Shown here: positions 8,264 to 16,199 of the stretch, piece by piece
How positions within the stretch are numbered: position 1 is the first letter of the stretch
How the letters are laid out: each line of letters begins with the position of its first letter
Source: Streptomyces anulatus
Lineage (GTDB): Bacteria > Actinomycetota > Actinomycetes > Streptomycetales > Streptomycetaceae
NCBI RefSeq assembly: GCF_014650675.1
Contig: NZ_BMVK01000002.1
Coordinates: 601,880 to 665,879 of the forward strand
Length of the DNA stretch: 64,000 bases
Direction of reading: 5' to 3'
Notes under the pieces: generated by a model
What the model was told of the DNA's origin: nothing
Databases searched by the model: none
What the model saw: the letters and a program-made list of their open reading frames with translations, nothing else
Position numbers and translations under genes: made by a program

Positions 8264-10927
8264 GTGAGCCTCTCGCGCATCTCCGTCCTCGCGCCCCTCG
8301 TCGCGGCCGCCCTGATCGCACCGCTGCCGCCCCTCGCCGACGCCACCGAGCCCCCCGCCCCGCTCCCGTCCCCGCACCCGGCCGTGCCCGCCTGCGGCCG
8401 GACGGACGGTCAGGGCGCCCCCGGGACCTCCTGGGCGCCGACGTCCACCCGCTTCGGGGAGGCCGCCGGCTACGACCCGTACATCGGCAACGGCTACCTC
8501 GGCCACCGCGTCCCCCCGGCCGGAGCCGGATACGCGGCCACCGGTGAGAAGACCGGCTGGCCGCTCTACACCCCGCGCTACGACGGCGCGTTCGTCTCCG
8601 GGCTCTACGCCCGGGACAAGGCCGTCTCCGAGGGCCGCGAGGTGATCGCCGCGCTGCCGAGCTGGACGAACATCGATGTGGGCGTGGGCAAGGAGACCCT
8701 CGGACCGGACACCCCGGCAGGCCGGATCTCGCACTACCGCCAGACGGTCTTCCTCGCCTGCGGCCTCGTCCGCACCTCGCTGCGGTGGACGACCGCGGAC
8801 GGCCGCGCCACCGACCTCGTGTACGACGTGCTGGCCGACCGGTCGGACGTCCACACCGGAGCCGTACGCCTGCGGATGACCCCGCGCTGGAGCGGCGCCG
8901 CGACCGTCACCGGCCGGCTCGACGACCGGGGCGCGCGCCGCATCGCGCTCCGCGAGGACGGCACGTTCCGCACGCTCGGCACCGGGATCGAGGGGGCCGT
9001 CGCCCAGGCGATGCGGCGCGGCTCGGGCGTGGTCGAGAGCCTGCGGCCGGCGGCTCGTACGTCCCCGGGAACGACGCCGGTCCGTGCGGGCCGGACGTAC
9101 ACCTTCGAGAAGTACGTCGGCATCGACACCGCCCTGACCTCCCCCGCCCCGGCCGAGGACGCCCGCGAGGCGGCGCACCGGGCGGCACGGCGCGGCTGGG
9201 ACCGGGTCTTCGCGGCGAACGAGGCCGCCTGGCGCGAGGCCTGGTCCGCCGATGTGCTGGTCCCCGGGGACCCCGGGCTCCAGGGGTGGCTGCGCTCGGC
9301 CCAGTACGGACTGCTGGCGAACACCCGGCGGGGCTCCTCCGACAGCATCGCCCCGGCCGGTCTGACCAGTGACAACTACGCGGGGATGGTGTTCTGGGAC
9401 GCCGAGACGTGGATGTTCCCGGGGCTGCTCGCCACCCGCCCGGAGCTGGCGCGTTCGGTCGTCGAATACCGCTACCGCACCCGGGACGCGGCCCGCGCGA
9501 ACGCCGAGAAGTACGGCCACCGGGGCCTGTTCTACCCGTGGACCAGCGCGAGCCGGGGCCGTATGGACTCCGAGTGCCAGAGCTGGGACCCGCCGCACTG
9601 CCTGACCCAGAACCACCTCCAGGGCGACGTCTCGCTCGCCGTCTGGCAGTACTACCTGGCCACCGGCGACCGCGACTGGCTGGCGGCGCGGGGCTGGCCC
9701 CTGCTCCGGGGCATCGCCGAATTCTGGGAGTCGCGCGCCACGGCGAACGCGGACGGCAGCTACTCCATCACCGGCGTGGCGGGCCCCGACGAGTACAGCA
9801 ACGGCGTCGACGACGGCGTCTTCACCAACGCCGTCGCGGCCACCGCGCTGCGCAACGCGACCCGCGCCGCGCGGCTCCTCGGCCAGAGCCCGCCCGCCGC
9901 CTGGAACAAGGTGGCGGACCACCTGCGCATCCCGTACGACGCGGAGAAGAAGGTCTTCCTCCAGTACGCGGGCTACAACGGCTCCACGATCAAGCAGGCG
10001 GACACGGTGCTGCTGACCTACCCGCTGGAGTGGCCGATGGAGCCGGGCGCCGCGGCGGCCACCCTGGACTACTACGCGGCCCGCACCGACCCGGACGGCC
10101 CGGCGATGACGGACTCGGTGCACGCGATCGACGCGGCGGAGATCGGGGAGCCGGGCTGTTCGACGTACACCTACCTCCAGCGCTCGGTGCGGCCCTTCAT
10201 GCGGGGCCCGTACGAGCTGTTCTCCGAGGCGCGGGGCGAGAAGTCCGGCGCCGAGGACCCGCTGTCCGGCTTCCCGGCCGAGGACTTCCTGACCGGGAAG
10301 GGCGGCTTCCTCCAGGTGTTCACGCACGGCCTGACGGGCCTGCGCCTCCGCGAGGACGGCGTACGGCTGGACCCGACACTGCCGCCCCAGCTCCATGAGG
10401 GCGTCACGCTGAAGGGCCTGCGGTACCGGGACGCGACGTACGAGGTCGGGATCGGCCCCCGGACGACCACGGTCCGGCTGACCTCGGGCGCCCCGTTCAC
10501 GGTCCACACGGCGCGGGGGCCGCGCCGCCTCTCCTCGACGCTGGAGCTGCCCACCCGGCGCCCCGACCTGACGCCGACGGCCGACGCGGCGCGCTGCCGC
10601 CCGGTGACGGCGACGTCCGAGGCCCCGGGCCTGTACGCGGAGGCGGCGGTGGACGGGGCCCCTGCGACCTCCTGGTCCCCTGACGGCGCGGAGGGGTCCC
10701 TGACGGTGGACCTCGGTGCGAAGCCCCTCCGGCTCGCCTCCGTGACCCCGGCCTGGAGCGACACCGCCCCCGCCTCGTACACCGTGGAGACCTCCCTCGA
10801 CGGCCGCTTCTGGCGTCCCTACCTGGCGGGCGACACGGCCCGCAAGGTCCGTGTGACGGTCCGCTCGGAGGACCCGGAGAAGCCCGTGGGGCTGGCGGAC
10901 CTGCGGGTGGAGGCGGAGGGGCGGTAG
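8264..10927 (+). CDS. secreted glycoside hydrolase family 65 protein (acid trehalase-like) with discoidin-like domain
   Basis: An 887-residue exported enzyme. It has a signal peptide (ISVLAPLVAAALIAPLPPLADA), an N-terminal GH65 beta-sandwich, an (alpha/alpha)6 barrel and a C-terminal F5/8-type (discoidin) carbohydrate-binding-like domain beginning near ARCRPVTATSEAPG. Barrel landmarks are FWDAETWMFP and GPDEYSNGVDDGVFTN, which contains the likely catalytic Glu. It resembles the fungal-type acid trehalase branch, so trehalose or a related alpha-glucoside is the likely substrate, cleaved hydrolytically or phosphorolytically. The GTG start is placed immediately before the signal peptide. It is monocistronic. 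Confidence 0.9.
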   Translation: MSLSRISVLAPLVAAALIAPLPPLADATEPPAPLPSPHPAVPACGRTDGQGAPGTSWAPTSTRFGEAAGYDPYIGNGYLGHRVPPAGAGYAATGEKTGWPLYTPRYDGAFVSGLYARDKAVSEGREVIAALPSWTNIDVGVGKETLGPDTPAGRISHYRQTVFLACGLVRTSLRWTTADGRATDLVYDVLADRSDVHTGAVRLRMTPRWSGAATVTGRLDDRGARRIALREDGTFRTLGTGIEGAVAQAMRRGSGVVESLRPAARTSPGTTPVRAGRTYTFEKYVGIDTALTSPAPAEDAREAAHRAARRGWDRVFAANEAAWREAWSADVLVPGDPGLQGWLRSAQYGLLANTRRGSSDSIAPAGLTSDNYAGMVFWDAETWMFPGLLATRPELARSVVEYRYRTRDAARANAEKYGHRGLFYPWTSASRGRMDSECQSWDPPHCLTQNHLQGDVSLAVWQYYLATGDRDWLAARGWPLLRGIAEFWESRATANADGSYSITGVAGPDEYSNGVDDGVFTNAVAATALRNATRAARLLGQSPPAAWNKVADHLRIPYDAEKKVFLQYAGYNGSTIKQADTVLLTYPLEWPMEPGAAAATLDYYAARTDPDGPAMTDSVHAIDAAEIGEPGCSTYTYLQRSVRPFMRGPYELFSEARGEKSGAEDPLSGFPAEDFLTGKGGFLQVFTHGLTGLRLREDGVRLDPTLPPQLHEGVTLKGLRYRDATYEVGIGPRTTTVRLTSGAPFTVHTARGPRRLSSTLELPTRRPDLTPTADAARCRPVTATSEAPGLYAEAAVDGAPATSWSPDGAEGSLTVDLGAKPLRLASVTPAWSDTAPASYTVETSLDGRFWRPYLAGDTARKVRVTVRSEDPEKPVGLADLRVEAEGR

Positions 10928-11028
10928 AGGCGCCCGCAGACGCACCGGTGAGCGCCCGCGCGCCCGCGATCGGCATCAGGTGCAGCATGGAAGGGGGGCA
11001 CAACCGAACATCCGGAGGTGTACGAGTC

Positions 11029-11277
11029 ATGGGCATGTACATGGATGTCCACCGGGGTATGAAGGGCATCACGTCCGCACAGTTGAAGGAGGCCCACGCG
11101 GCCGACACGGCGATCGAGAAGGACGAGGGCGTCCACTTCGAACGCGCCTGGGCGGACCCGCAGTCCGGCACGGTCTACTGCCTGTCCTCGGCCCCCTCGG
11201 CGGAAGCCGTCCAGCGCATCCACGAGCGCGCGGGCCACACGGCAGACGAGATCCACGCGGTGCCGCTGGCGGTGTGA
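11029..11277 (+). CDS. SCO4226-like nickel-binding protein (DUF4242)
   Basis: An 82-residue ferredoxin-like-fold protein, MGMYMDVHRGMKGITSAQ..., with conserved MDVH and KDEGVHFERAW segments. It closely resembles the small DUF4242 protein SCO4226 of Streptomyces coelicolor, which binds nickel. The physiological role is unknown. The ATG is 8 nt after GGAGGT. Confidence 0.85.
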   Translation: MGMYMDVHRGMKGITSAQLKEAHAADTAIEKDEGVHFERAWADPQSGTVYCLSSAPSAEAVQRIHERAGHTADEIHAVPLAV

Positions 11278-11316
11278 CCGGGCAAGCCCCCGAGCACCGT
11301 GTGACCGGGTAACCCC

Positions 11317-11349
11317 CGAGCGGGGCGTCGGACGCCGACGCCCCGCTCG
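11317..11349. terminator. bidirectional terminator
   Basis: A 15-bp perfect stem (CGAGCGGGGCGTCGG / CCGACGCCCCGCTCG) with a 3-nt loop lies between the convergent SCO4226-like and SPFH genes. Confidence 0.85.
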
Positions 11350-11350
11350 T

Positions 11351-12460
11351 TCAGGTGCCGGACGCCGGAGGCCGGCCCGGCAGCCGCGTCTCTCCCGCGG
11401 CCTCCGCCTCGGCCTTCGCGTCGCTCACGGCGACGGCGGCCTGCTTCGCGGCCTCGTCGGCGGCCGCGACGGCGTCCAGCGCGAGCGTGGAGTTCGCCTC
11501 CACCTCCGGGGCCCCGACGTGGTCCTTGTCCGAGGCGTCGGCGTCCGTCGCGTCCTCGCGTTGCGCGGCCGGCGGCAGCCCGGTGCCCACCGACCGGTCG
11601 CCGAACGCGCCGGTGACGGTGCGGATGGCCTCGGTCAGCTCGCCCGGGATCACCCAGAAGGTGTTGTTGTCGCTCTGCGCCAGATGCGGGAGCGTCTCCA
11701 GGTACTTGTAGGCCAGGACCTTCGCGTCGGCGTTGTTGCGGTGGACGGCCTGGAAGACGAGCTCCACCGCCTTCGACTCGCCGTCCGCCCGCAGGATCAT
11801 GGCCTGCTGCGTGCCCTGCGCCTCCAGGATGTCCTTCTGCTTCGTGCCTTCCGCGGTGAGGATCTTGGCCTGCCGCTCACCTTCGGCGTGCAGGATGGCG
11901 GCACGCTTGTCACGCTCGGCCCGCATCTGCTTCTCCATCGCCTCCTTGATGGTGTTCGGCGGATCGATGGCCTTGATCTCGACGCGGTTGACCCGGATGC
12001 CCCACTTCCCGGTCGCTTCGTCGAGAACGGCACGGAGCCGGGCGTTGATCTCCTCACGCGAGGTGAGCGTCCCCTCCAGGTCCATGCTGCCGATGACGTT
12101 CCGCAGGGTGGTCACGGTGAGCTGATCGATGGCGTGCAGATAGTCGGCGACCTCGTAGGCCGCCGCCCTCGGGTCGGTGATCTGGTAGTACAGCACGGTG
12201 TCGATGTTGACCACGAGGTTGTCCTCGGTGATCACCGGCTTGGGGTCGGACGAGTACACCTGCTCGCGCACGTCGAGCTTGGTGTTGACCCGGTCCGCCA
12301 CCGGCAGGACGAAGTTCAGACCGGGCTGCAGGGTCCGGCGGTACCGGCCGAACCGCTCGATGTTGTAGCGGCGCGCCTGCGGAACGATACGTACGGTGGC
12401 GGCCACGAGGAAGACGACGACGATCGCCGCCACGAGAATCGGGATGACGACCGGATCCAT
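11351..12460 (-). CDS. SPFH/band-7 (stomatin-like) membrane protein
   Basis: A 369-residue flotillin/stomatin-family scaffold. An N-terminal membrane anchor (PVVIPILVAAIVVVFLVAATV) is followed by the SPFH domain (RYNIERFGRYRRTLQPGLNFV ...) and a charged coiled-coil (KQMRAERDKRAAILHAEGERQAKI). An Ala-rich tail ends the protein. It is paired with nfeD-like DNA immediately upstream (29-bp gap), the classic SPFH-NfeD unit thought to organise membrane microdomains and protein quality control. A perfect AGGAGG precedes the ATG. Confidence 0.93.
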   Translation of the reverse strand: MDPVVIPILVAAIVVVFLVAATVRIVPQARRYNIERFGRYRRTLQPGLNFVLPVADRVNTKLDVREQVYSSDPKPVITEDNLVVNIDTVLYYQITDPRAAAYEVADYLHAIDQLTVTTLRNVIGSMDLEGTLTSREEINARLRAVLDEATGKWGIRVNRVEIKAIDPPNTIKEAMEKQMRAERDKRAAILHAEGERQAKILTAEGTKQKDILEAQGTQQAMILRADGESKAVELVFQAVHRNNADAKVLAYKYLETLPHLAQSDNNTFWVIPGELTEAIRTVTGAFGDRSVGTGLPPAAQREDATDADASDKDHVGAPEVEANSTLALDAVAAADEAAKQAAVAVSDAKAEAEAAGETRLPGRPPASGT

Positions 12461-12489
12461 GCTTCCTCCTGCGCTGCGTGTTCAGCCGA

Positions 12490-12927
12490 TCACGGAAGGA
12501 GCTCGCGGGGATACACGACGGCTGTGGCGCCTTCGATCTCCATGACGTCCACCAGGGCGCCCACCGGGATCACCAGGCTCTCGTCGAGAGCGCGGGCCGA
12601 CCACTCCTCACCGGAGACCTTGATCAGGCCGTGGGTCGCGGTGACCTCCTGCATGACCTCGGCCCGCTTGCCGATCAGCGCGTCGCTGCCCTCAAGGGTC
12701 AGGGGCCCCTGCGCCAGGTGCCGCAGCGCGACCGGGCGGACGAGGGCGAGACCCGCCACCGCCGCCAGACCGAGCGCCACGAGCTGGCCGAACAGGCCGA
12801 TGCCCACACCGGCCACGACGGCGGCGACCAACGCCGCTCCGGCCAGCAACCCGAAAACCAGCGTCAGAGTGAAGAACTCCGCGGCGCCGAGCGCCGCGGC
12901 GGCGAGCAGCCAAGCGAACCACGGCAT
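12490..12927 (-). CDS. NfeD-like membrane protein
   Basis: A 145-residue short-form NfeD. Hydrophobic helices fill residues 1-65 (WFAWLLAAAALGAAEFFTLTLVFG ...) and an OB-fold C-terminal domain follows (GKRAEVMQEVTATHGLIKVSGEEWSA). It is the operon partner of the downstream SPFH gene. The ATG is preceded by GGGGAGG. It marks the last housekeeping gene before the thiopeptide cluster, whose first stop codon is 150 bp away. Confidence 0.9.
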   Translation of the reverse strand: MPWFAWLLAAAALGAAEFFTLTLVFGLLAGAALVAAVVAGVGIGLFGQLVALGLAAVAGLALVRPVALRHLAQGPLTLEGSDALIGKRAEVMQEVTATHGLIKVSGEEWSARALDESLVIPVGALVDVMEIEGATAVVYPRELLP

Positions 12928-13077
12928 CGAATCAGCCTCCCCAAGGGGACTTATTCAGCTATCTACCCTTTTCGGCACCGGCCGGAACCGTTCGGGGTGC
13001 CCGAACCGCGAGCGGGACGGGTGGACACGGCCGCGGCCGGCTGCCCGACCGTCGCGCGCGGCCCGGATCCCGCCCGC

Positions 13078-14286
13078 TCACGCCTTCTGCCGCTCCGTGG
13101 TCCACCGTGCCGCGGCGGCCAGGGCGTCATGGCCGTACACCCAGCGCAGCCCCTCCAGCGCCGAACCCGAGGCCAGCTCCGCGTCGCGCGCCCGCTGGAG
13201 CGGTCCGTCCGGCAGATGCGAGCCGACCGCCACGGACCGGGCCGACCGCTGCAGGCGCTCGGTACGCGGGATCCGCAGCGCCTCGTAGCGGCGCAGCGCC
13301 TCCGGGATGTCGCCGCGCGACAGCGCCAGCGTCGCCGCCAGCGCGAAGGCGTCCTCGATCGCCTGATTGGCGCCCTGCGCGGCGAACGGCAGCATCGGGT
13401 GCGCCGCGTCGCCGAGCAGGGTGAGGGCGTCGGACGACCAGCGCGCCAGCGGCTCGCGATCGTGCAGCGCCCAGCAGCCGATGCCGCCGCCCGCCCCGAG
13501 CAGCCGGGTGACCGTGGGGTGCCACCCCTGGAAAGCCTCGGCCGCCTCTCCCCGGTCCCCGAGGGCGGTCCAGGACTCGCCCGGAAGGGCGGTACCGCCC
13601 GTGGTGGCCGCGAAGCTGATCAGCCGGCCGCCGGAGACCGGATAGCAGACGCAGTGCCGGCCAGGTCCCAGCCACACCTGGACGCGGGGCTCGTCGGCCA
13701 GTTCCGGCACCCGCTCCACCGGCACCAGACCCCGGTAGATCCGTCGGCCGGAGAAGACCGGGGCGTCCGCGGCGAGATGCTCCCGTACCACCGAGCGAAT
13801 GCCGTCCGCGCCGACCGCCAGCTCCGATCGGTGCTCCGAGCCGTCGGCGAAGCGCAGCACGACGGCGCCGGGCTCCTCCGCCAGCCCGGTCAGCCGGTGG
13901 CCGGTCCGCACCACCGGGCCGACCAGGTCACGGAGCGCCCGGTGCAGGTCCGCGCGGTGCACGGTGACGTACGGGGCGCCGAAGAGCTTCTCGCACTCCT
14001 CGCCGAGCCCGGTCCTGGCCAGCAGCCGCCCGTCGTCCCAGCGCAGCAGATCGCGGGAGAGCGGGCGGACGCCGTACTGCCGCAGGGCATCGGAGAGCCC
14101 CAGACGGCGAAGCAGCCGGACCGCGTTCGGCGCCAACTGCACCCCGGCGCCGGCCTCGGCGGGCTGCTCGGCACGTTCGAAGACGCGGCAGCCGATGCCC
14201 AGCCGCGCCAGTGCGGCGGCCAGGGTGAGGCCGCCGATGCCCGCGCCGATCACCGCGATGCCCGGCGCCGGGGCGCTACTGCTCAT
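13078..14286 (-). CDS. FAD-dependent aromatic monooxygenase (salicylate hydroxylase-like)
   Basis: A 402-residue class A flavin monooxygenase. It carries the Rossmann motif IAVIGAGIGGLTLAAALARLG, the middle DG motif (AVGADGIRSVVREHL) and GDAAHPMLPFAAQGANQAIEDA. This branch hydroxylates or oxidatively decarboxylates hydroxybenzoates. It is the last gene of the aminohydroxybenzoate operon, overlapping the DHQS-like gene by 11 nt, so the inferred substrate is 3-amino-4-hydroxybenzoate or its activated form. The start at MSSSAPAPG is preferred over a longer ATG because it fits the overlap. Confidence 0.85.
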   Translation of the reverse strand: MSSSAPAPGIAVIGAGIGGLTLAAALARLGIGCRVFERAEQPAEAGAGVQLAPNAVRLLRRLGLSDALRQYGVRPLSRDLLRWDDGRLLARTGLGEECEKLFGAPYVTVHRADLHRALRDLVGPVVRTGHRLTGLAEEPGAVVLRFADGSEHRSELAVGADGIRSVVREHLAADAPVFSGRRIYRGLVPVERVPELADEPRVQVWLGPGRHCVCYPVSGGRLISFAATTGGTALPGESWTALGDRGEAAEAFQGWHPTVTRLLGAGGGIGCWALHDREPLARWSSDALTLLGDAAHPMLPFAAQGANQAIEDAFALAATLALSRGDIPEALRRYEALRIPRTERLQRSARSVAVGSHLPDGPLQRARDAELASGSALEGLRWVYGHDALAAAARWTTERQKA

Positions 14287-15385
14287 GGCAGAACTCGTCG
14301 ATCGGGTAGCCCACATGGCGGTCGGCGGTCGGCAGATGCCCCAGCACCCGGTCCCCGGGGCGGAGTTCGGTGCTGTTCAGCACGGCGTCCCCCGGTCCCA
14401 GCACCCGGACGTGCCAGTCGTCCTGGAGGATCAGATTGACCTCCTGGCCACCCGCGGCCACCGCGTCGATGGAGATCAGCGGACGCGTCTCGATCTTGAC
14501 CCGCCCCACCGCGACGGTCCGGGTCCGGCCCTTGGTGTCCACGGCCATCACCTTGCTCCCGGCCCTCAGTTCGCTGAGGTAGCGGGTGCGTCCCTCGTCG
14601 GCGAGGGTGTACGAGTGGATGGCGCCCGCGTTGACCCGGAAGGGGCGGGTGGGCATGTACGGCAGCGGATGGGTCTCGCTGACGCAGAGGATCATGCCCT
14701 TGGAGTGCGAGCCGACCAGGATGCCCTCGTCCTTGCCCAGGTAGGAGCAGGTGTCCACGCAGGCGCGCTCACCCATGCCGATGTGGGCCACGGCGGTGAC
14801 CTCCAGCTCCACGAGGAGGAGTTCGCCGGTGCCGCCGGCCGCGGTCGCCTTGAGCGCGGTGGCGTCGCCCACGCTCCGGCCGGGCATCAGCACGCCGTCG
14901 GAGCCGAGTTGGAGACAGCCGAAGATGACAGCGGCCTCCTCGGTGTTCTTCGCCATGGTGATGATGGCGCCGTCGGCGTCGGCGGCGGCGGCGATCACGA
15001 TCTCCAGCGGGATCTTGGTCGGGTCCCGGAACTCCAGCACGCTCCAGCGTTCGGTGCGGGCCGCCTCGATGGCGGCGTCCAGGCTCTCGGCGTCGGTGAT
15101 CTCCACCAGCCGCCCGAACTCCACGTCGGGAGCGGCCTCGGCGGCCTGCGCCCGGGCGGAGGCGTCCCCGGCGAGGATGACGACCCCGGCGGAGCCGTAG
15201 CTCGCGGGCTGCTTGCCCGGCGGAGGCATCAGCACCTTGGTGACGGTCGGCGGCAGCCCCTCCAGATCGGCCGGGTCGGCGGCGACTATGCCGTCGATCC
15301 GCTGGTGCAGCGCCTCCTCCACGATGGCCTGCCGTGCCTTGCCGGCCGAACGGATGTCAAGCCAGCACAGTTTCTCTGAGCTCAC
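14276..15385 (-). CDS. 3-dehydroquinate synthase II-like enzyme, GriH-type aminohydroxybenzoate synthase
   Basis: A 369-residue DHQ synthase II (archaeal-type) homologue. Landmarks are the N-terminal KLCWLDIRSAGKARQAIVEEAL and the core VGSHSKGMILCVSETHPLPYMPTRPFRVNAGAIHSY. In bacteria this family is known from GriH of the grixazone pathway, which converts the GriI product into 3-amino-4-hydroxybenzoate. It sits directly after a GriI-type aldolase (29-nt overlap), which is the diagnostic pairing. The GTG start at VSSEKLCW is chosen because GGAAGG precedes it; the longer ATG frame is a shadow of the aldolase gene. Confidence 0.88.
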   Translation of the reverse strand: MSSEKLCWLDIRSAGKARQAIVEEALHQRIDGIVAADPADLEGLPPTVTKVLMPPPGKQPASYGSAGVVILAGDASARAQAAEAAPDVEFGRLVEITDAESLDAAIEAARTERWSVLEFRDPTKIPLEIVIAAAADADGAIITMAKNTEEAAVIFGCLQLGSDGVLMPGRSVGDATALKATAAGGTGELLLVELEVTAVAHIGMGERACVDTCSYLGKDEGILVGSHSKGMILCVSETHPLPYMPTRPFRVNAGAIHSYTLADEGRTRYLSELRAGSKVMAVDTKGRTRTVAVGRVKIETRPLISIDAVAAGGQEVNLILQDDWHVRVLGPGDAVLNSTELRPGDRVLGHLPTADRHVGYPIDEFCHEQ

Positions 15386-16199
15386 TGCCGTGCCCTTCCT
15401 CGATGTGACCGAGCGTGCCCCCGGGGCGGTTGTGGACGACTCCAGCCACCCTGGCGGCCATCGCCCCGGGGTCGGGGGACTGGAAGATGTTTCTGCCCAT
15501 CGCGACTCCGGCCGCGCCGCCCGCGACGGCTTCACGGGCGAAGGCCAGCACCTCGTCCTCCGTGTCGCGCTGCGGGCCGCCCGCGCAGATCAGCGGGATC
15601 GGGCAGGCCGCGGTGAGGTCCCGCATCTCCGCCCGCGTGCGCAGGCAGGGGGCCTTCACCAGGTCGGCGCCCAGGTCGGCCGCGAGGGTGACGGCGTGGG
15701 CGACCAGTTCGGGGTCGGCGGGGTCCGTGATCTTCGGCCCCCGTGGGTACATCATCGCCAGCAGCGGAAGGTTCCAGCGGTCGCACTGGTCGGCCACCGC
15801 TCCGAGGTCGGCCAGCTGCCGCGCCTCTTCCCGCGAACCCATGTTGATGTGCACGCTCACCGCGTCCGCGCCCAGGCGCAGCGCCGCCTCCACCCCGGTG
15901 ACCAGGTGCTTGGCGTCCGGGTCCGGCGCGTGCGCGGTGCTGGCGTTGAGGTGCAGGATCAGGGACATCGTGGCCAGTCGGGAGTGGTCGATGTGGCGGA
16001 CGCTGCCCTTGTGCACCACGATCGCGTCCACCCCGGCGCCGGAGAGCTGCCCGGCGAGCCGGTCGATGCTGCTGCCGCGCGGCACCACCGGGCCGTCGCT
16101 GAGCGAATGGTCGAGCGGGACGATCATCAGCCGCTGGGGGTCGTGGTGGAACAGCCGGCGCAGCCGCACAGCGCGGCCGAAGTGCTGGTGTGTGGTCAT
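15357..16199 (-). CDS. DhnA-type class I aldolase, GriI-type (aspartate semialdehyde + DHAP condensation)
   Basis: A 280-residue TIM-barrel aldolase of the fructose-bisphosphate/2-amino-3,7-dideoxy-hept-6-ulosonate synthase family. MIVPLDHSLSDGP near residue 25, VSVHINMGSREEARQLADLG, and the Schiff-base lysine in GADLVKAPCLRTRAEM are present, as is the phosphate-binding AGGPQRDTEDEVL loop. The grixazone homologue GriI joins aspartate-4-semialdehyde and dihydroxyacetone phosphate in the first step to 3-amino-4-hydroxybenzoate, and the next gene encodes the partner enzyme. Start and stop overlap both neighbours, indicating translational coupling. Confidence 0.88.
   Translation of the reverse strand: MTTHQHFGRAVRLRRLFHHDPQRLMIVPLDHSLSDGPVVPRGSSIDRLAGQLSGAGVDAIVVHKGSVRHIDHSRLATMSLILHLNASTAHAPDPDAKHLVTGVEAALRLGADAVSVHINMGSREEARQLADLGAVADQCDRWNLPLLAMMYPRGPKITDPADPELVAHAVTLAADLGADLVKAPCLRTRAEMRDLTAACPIPLICAGGPQRDTEDEVLAFAREAVAGGAAGVAMGRNIFQSPDPGAMAARVAGVVHNRPGGTLGHIEEGHGSELRETVLA

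Noticed and set aside
8078..10945. 955-codon minus-strand frame opposite the GH65 gene
   Set aside because: Typical high-GC antisense frame; the plus-strand product has a signal peptide and intact GH65 motifs.
15357..16199. Class I fructose-bisphosphate aldolase of central metabolism
   Set aside because: The sequence is of the DhnA/ADH-synthase branch and is coupled to a GriH-type gene, which points to aminohydroxybenzoate formation.
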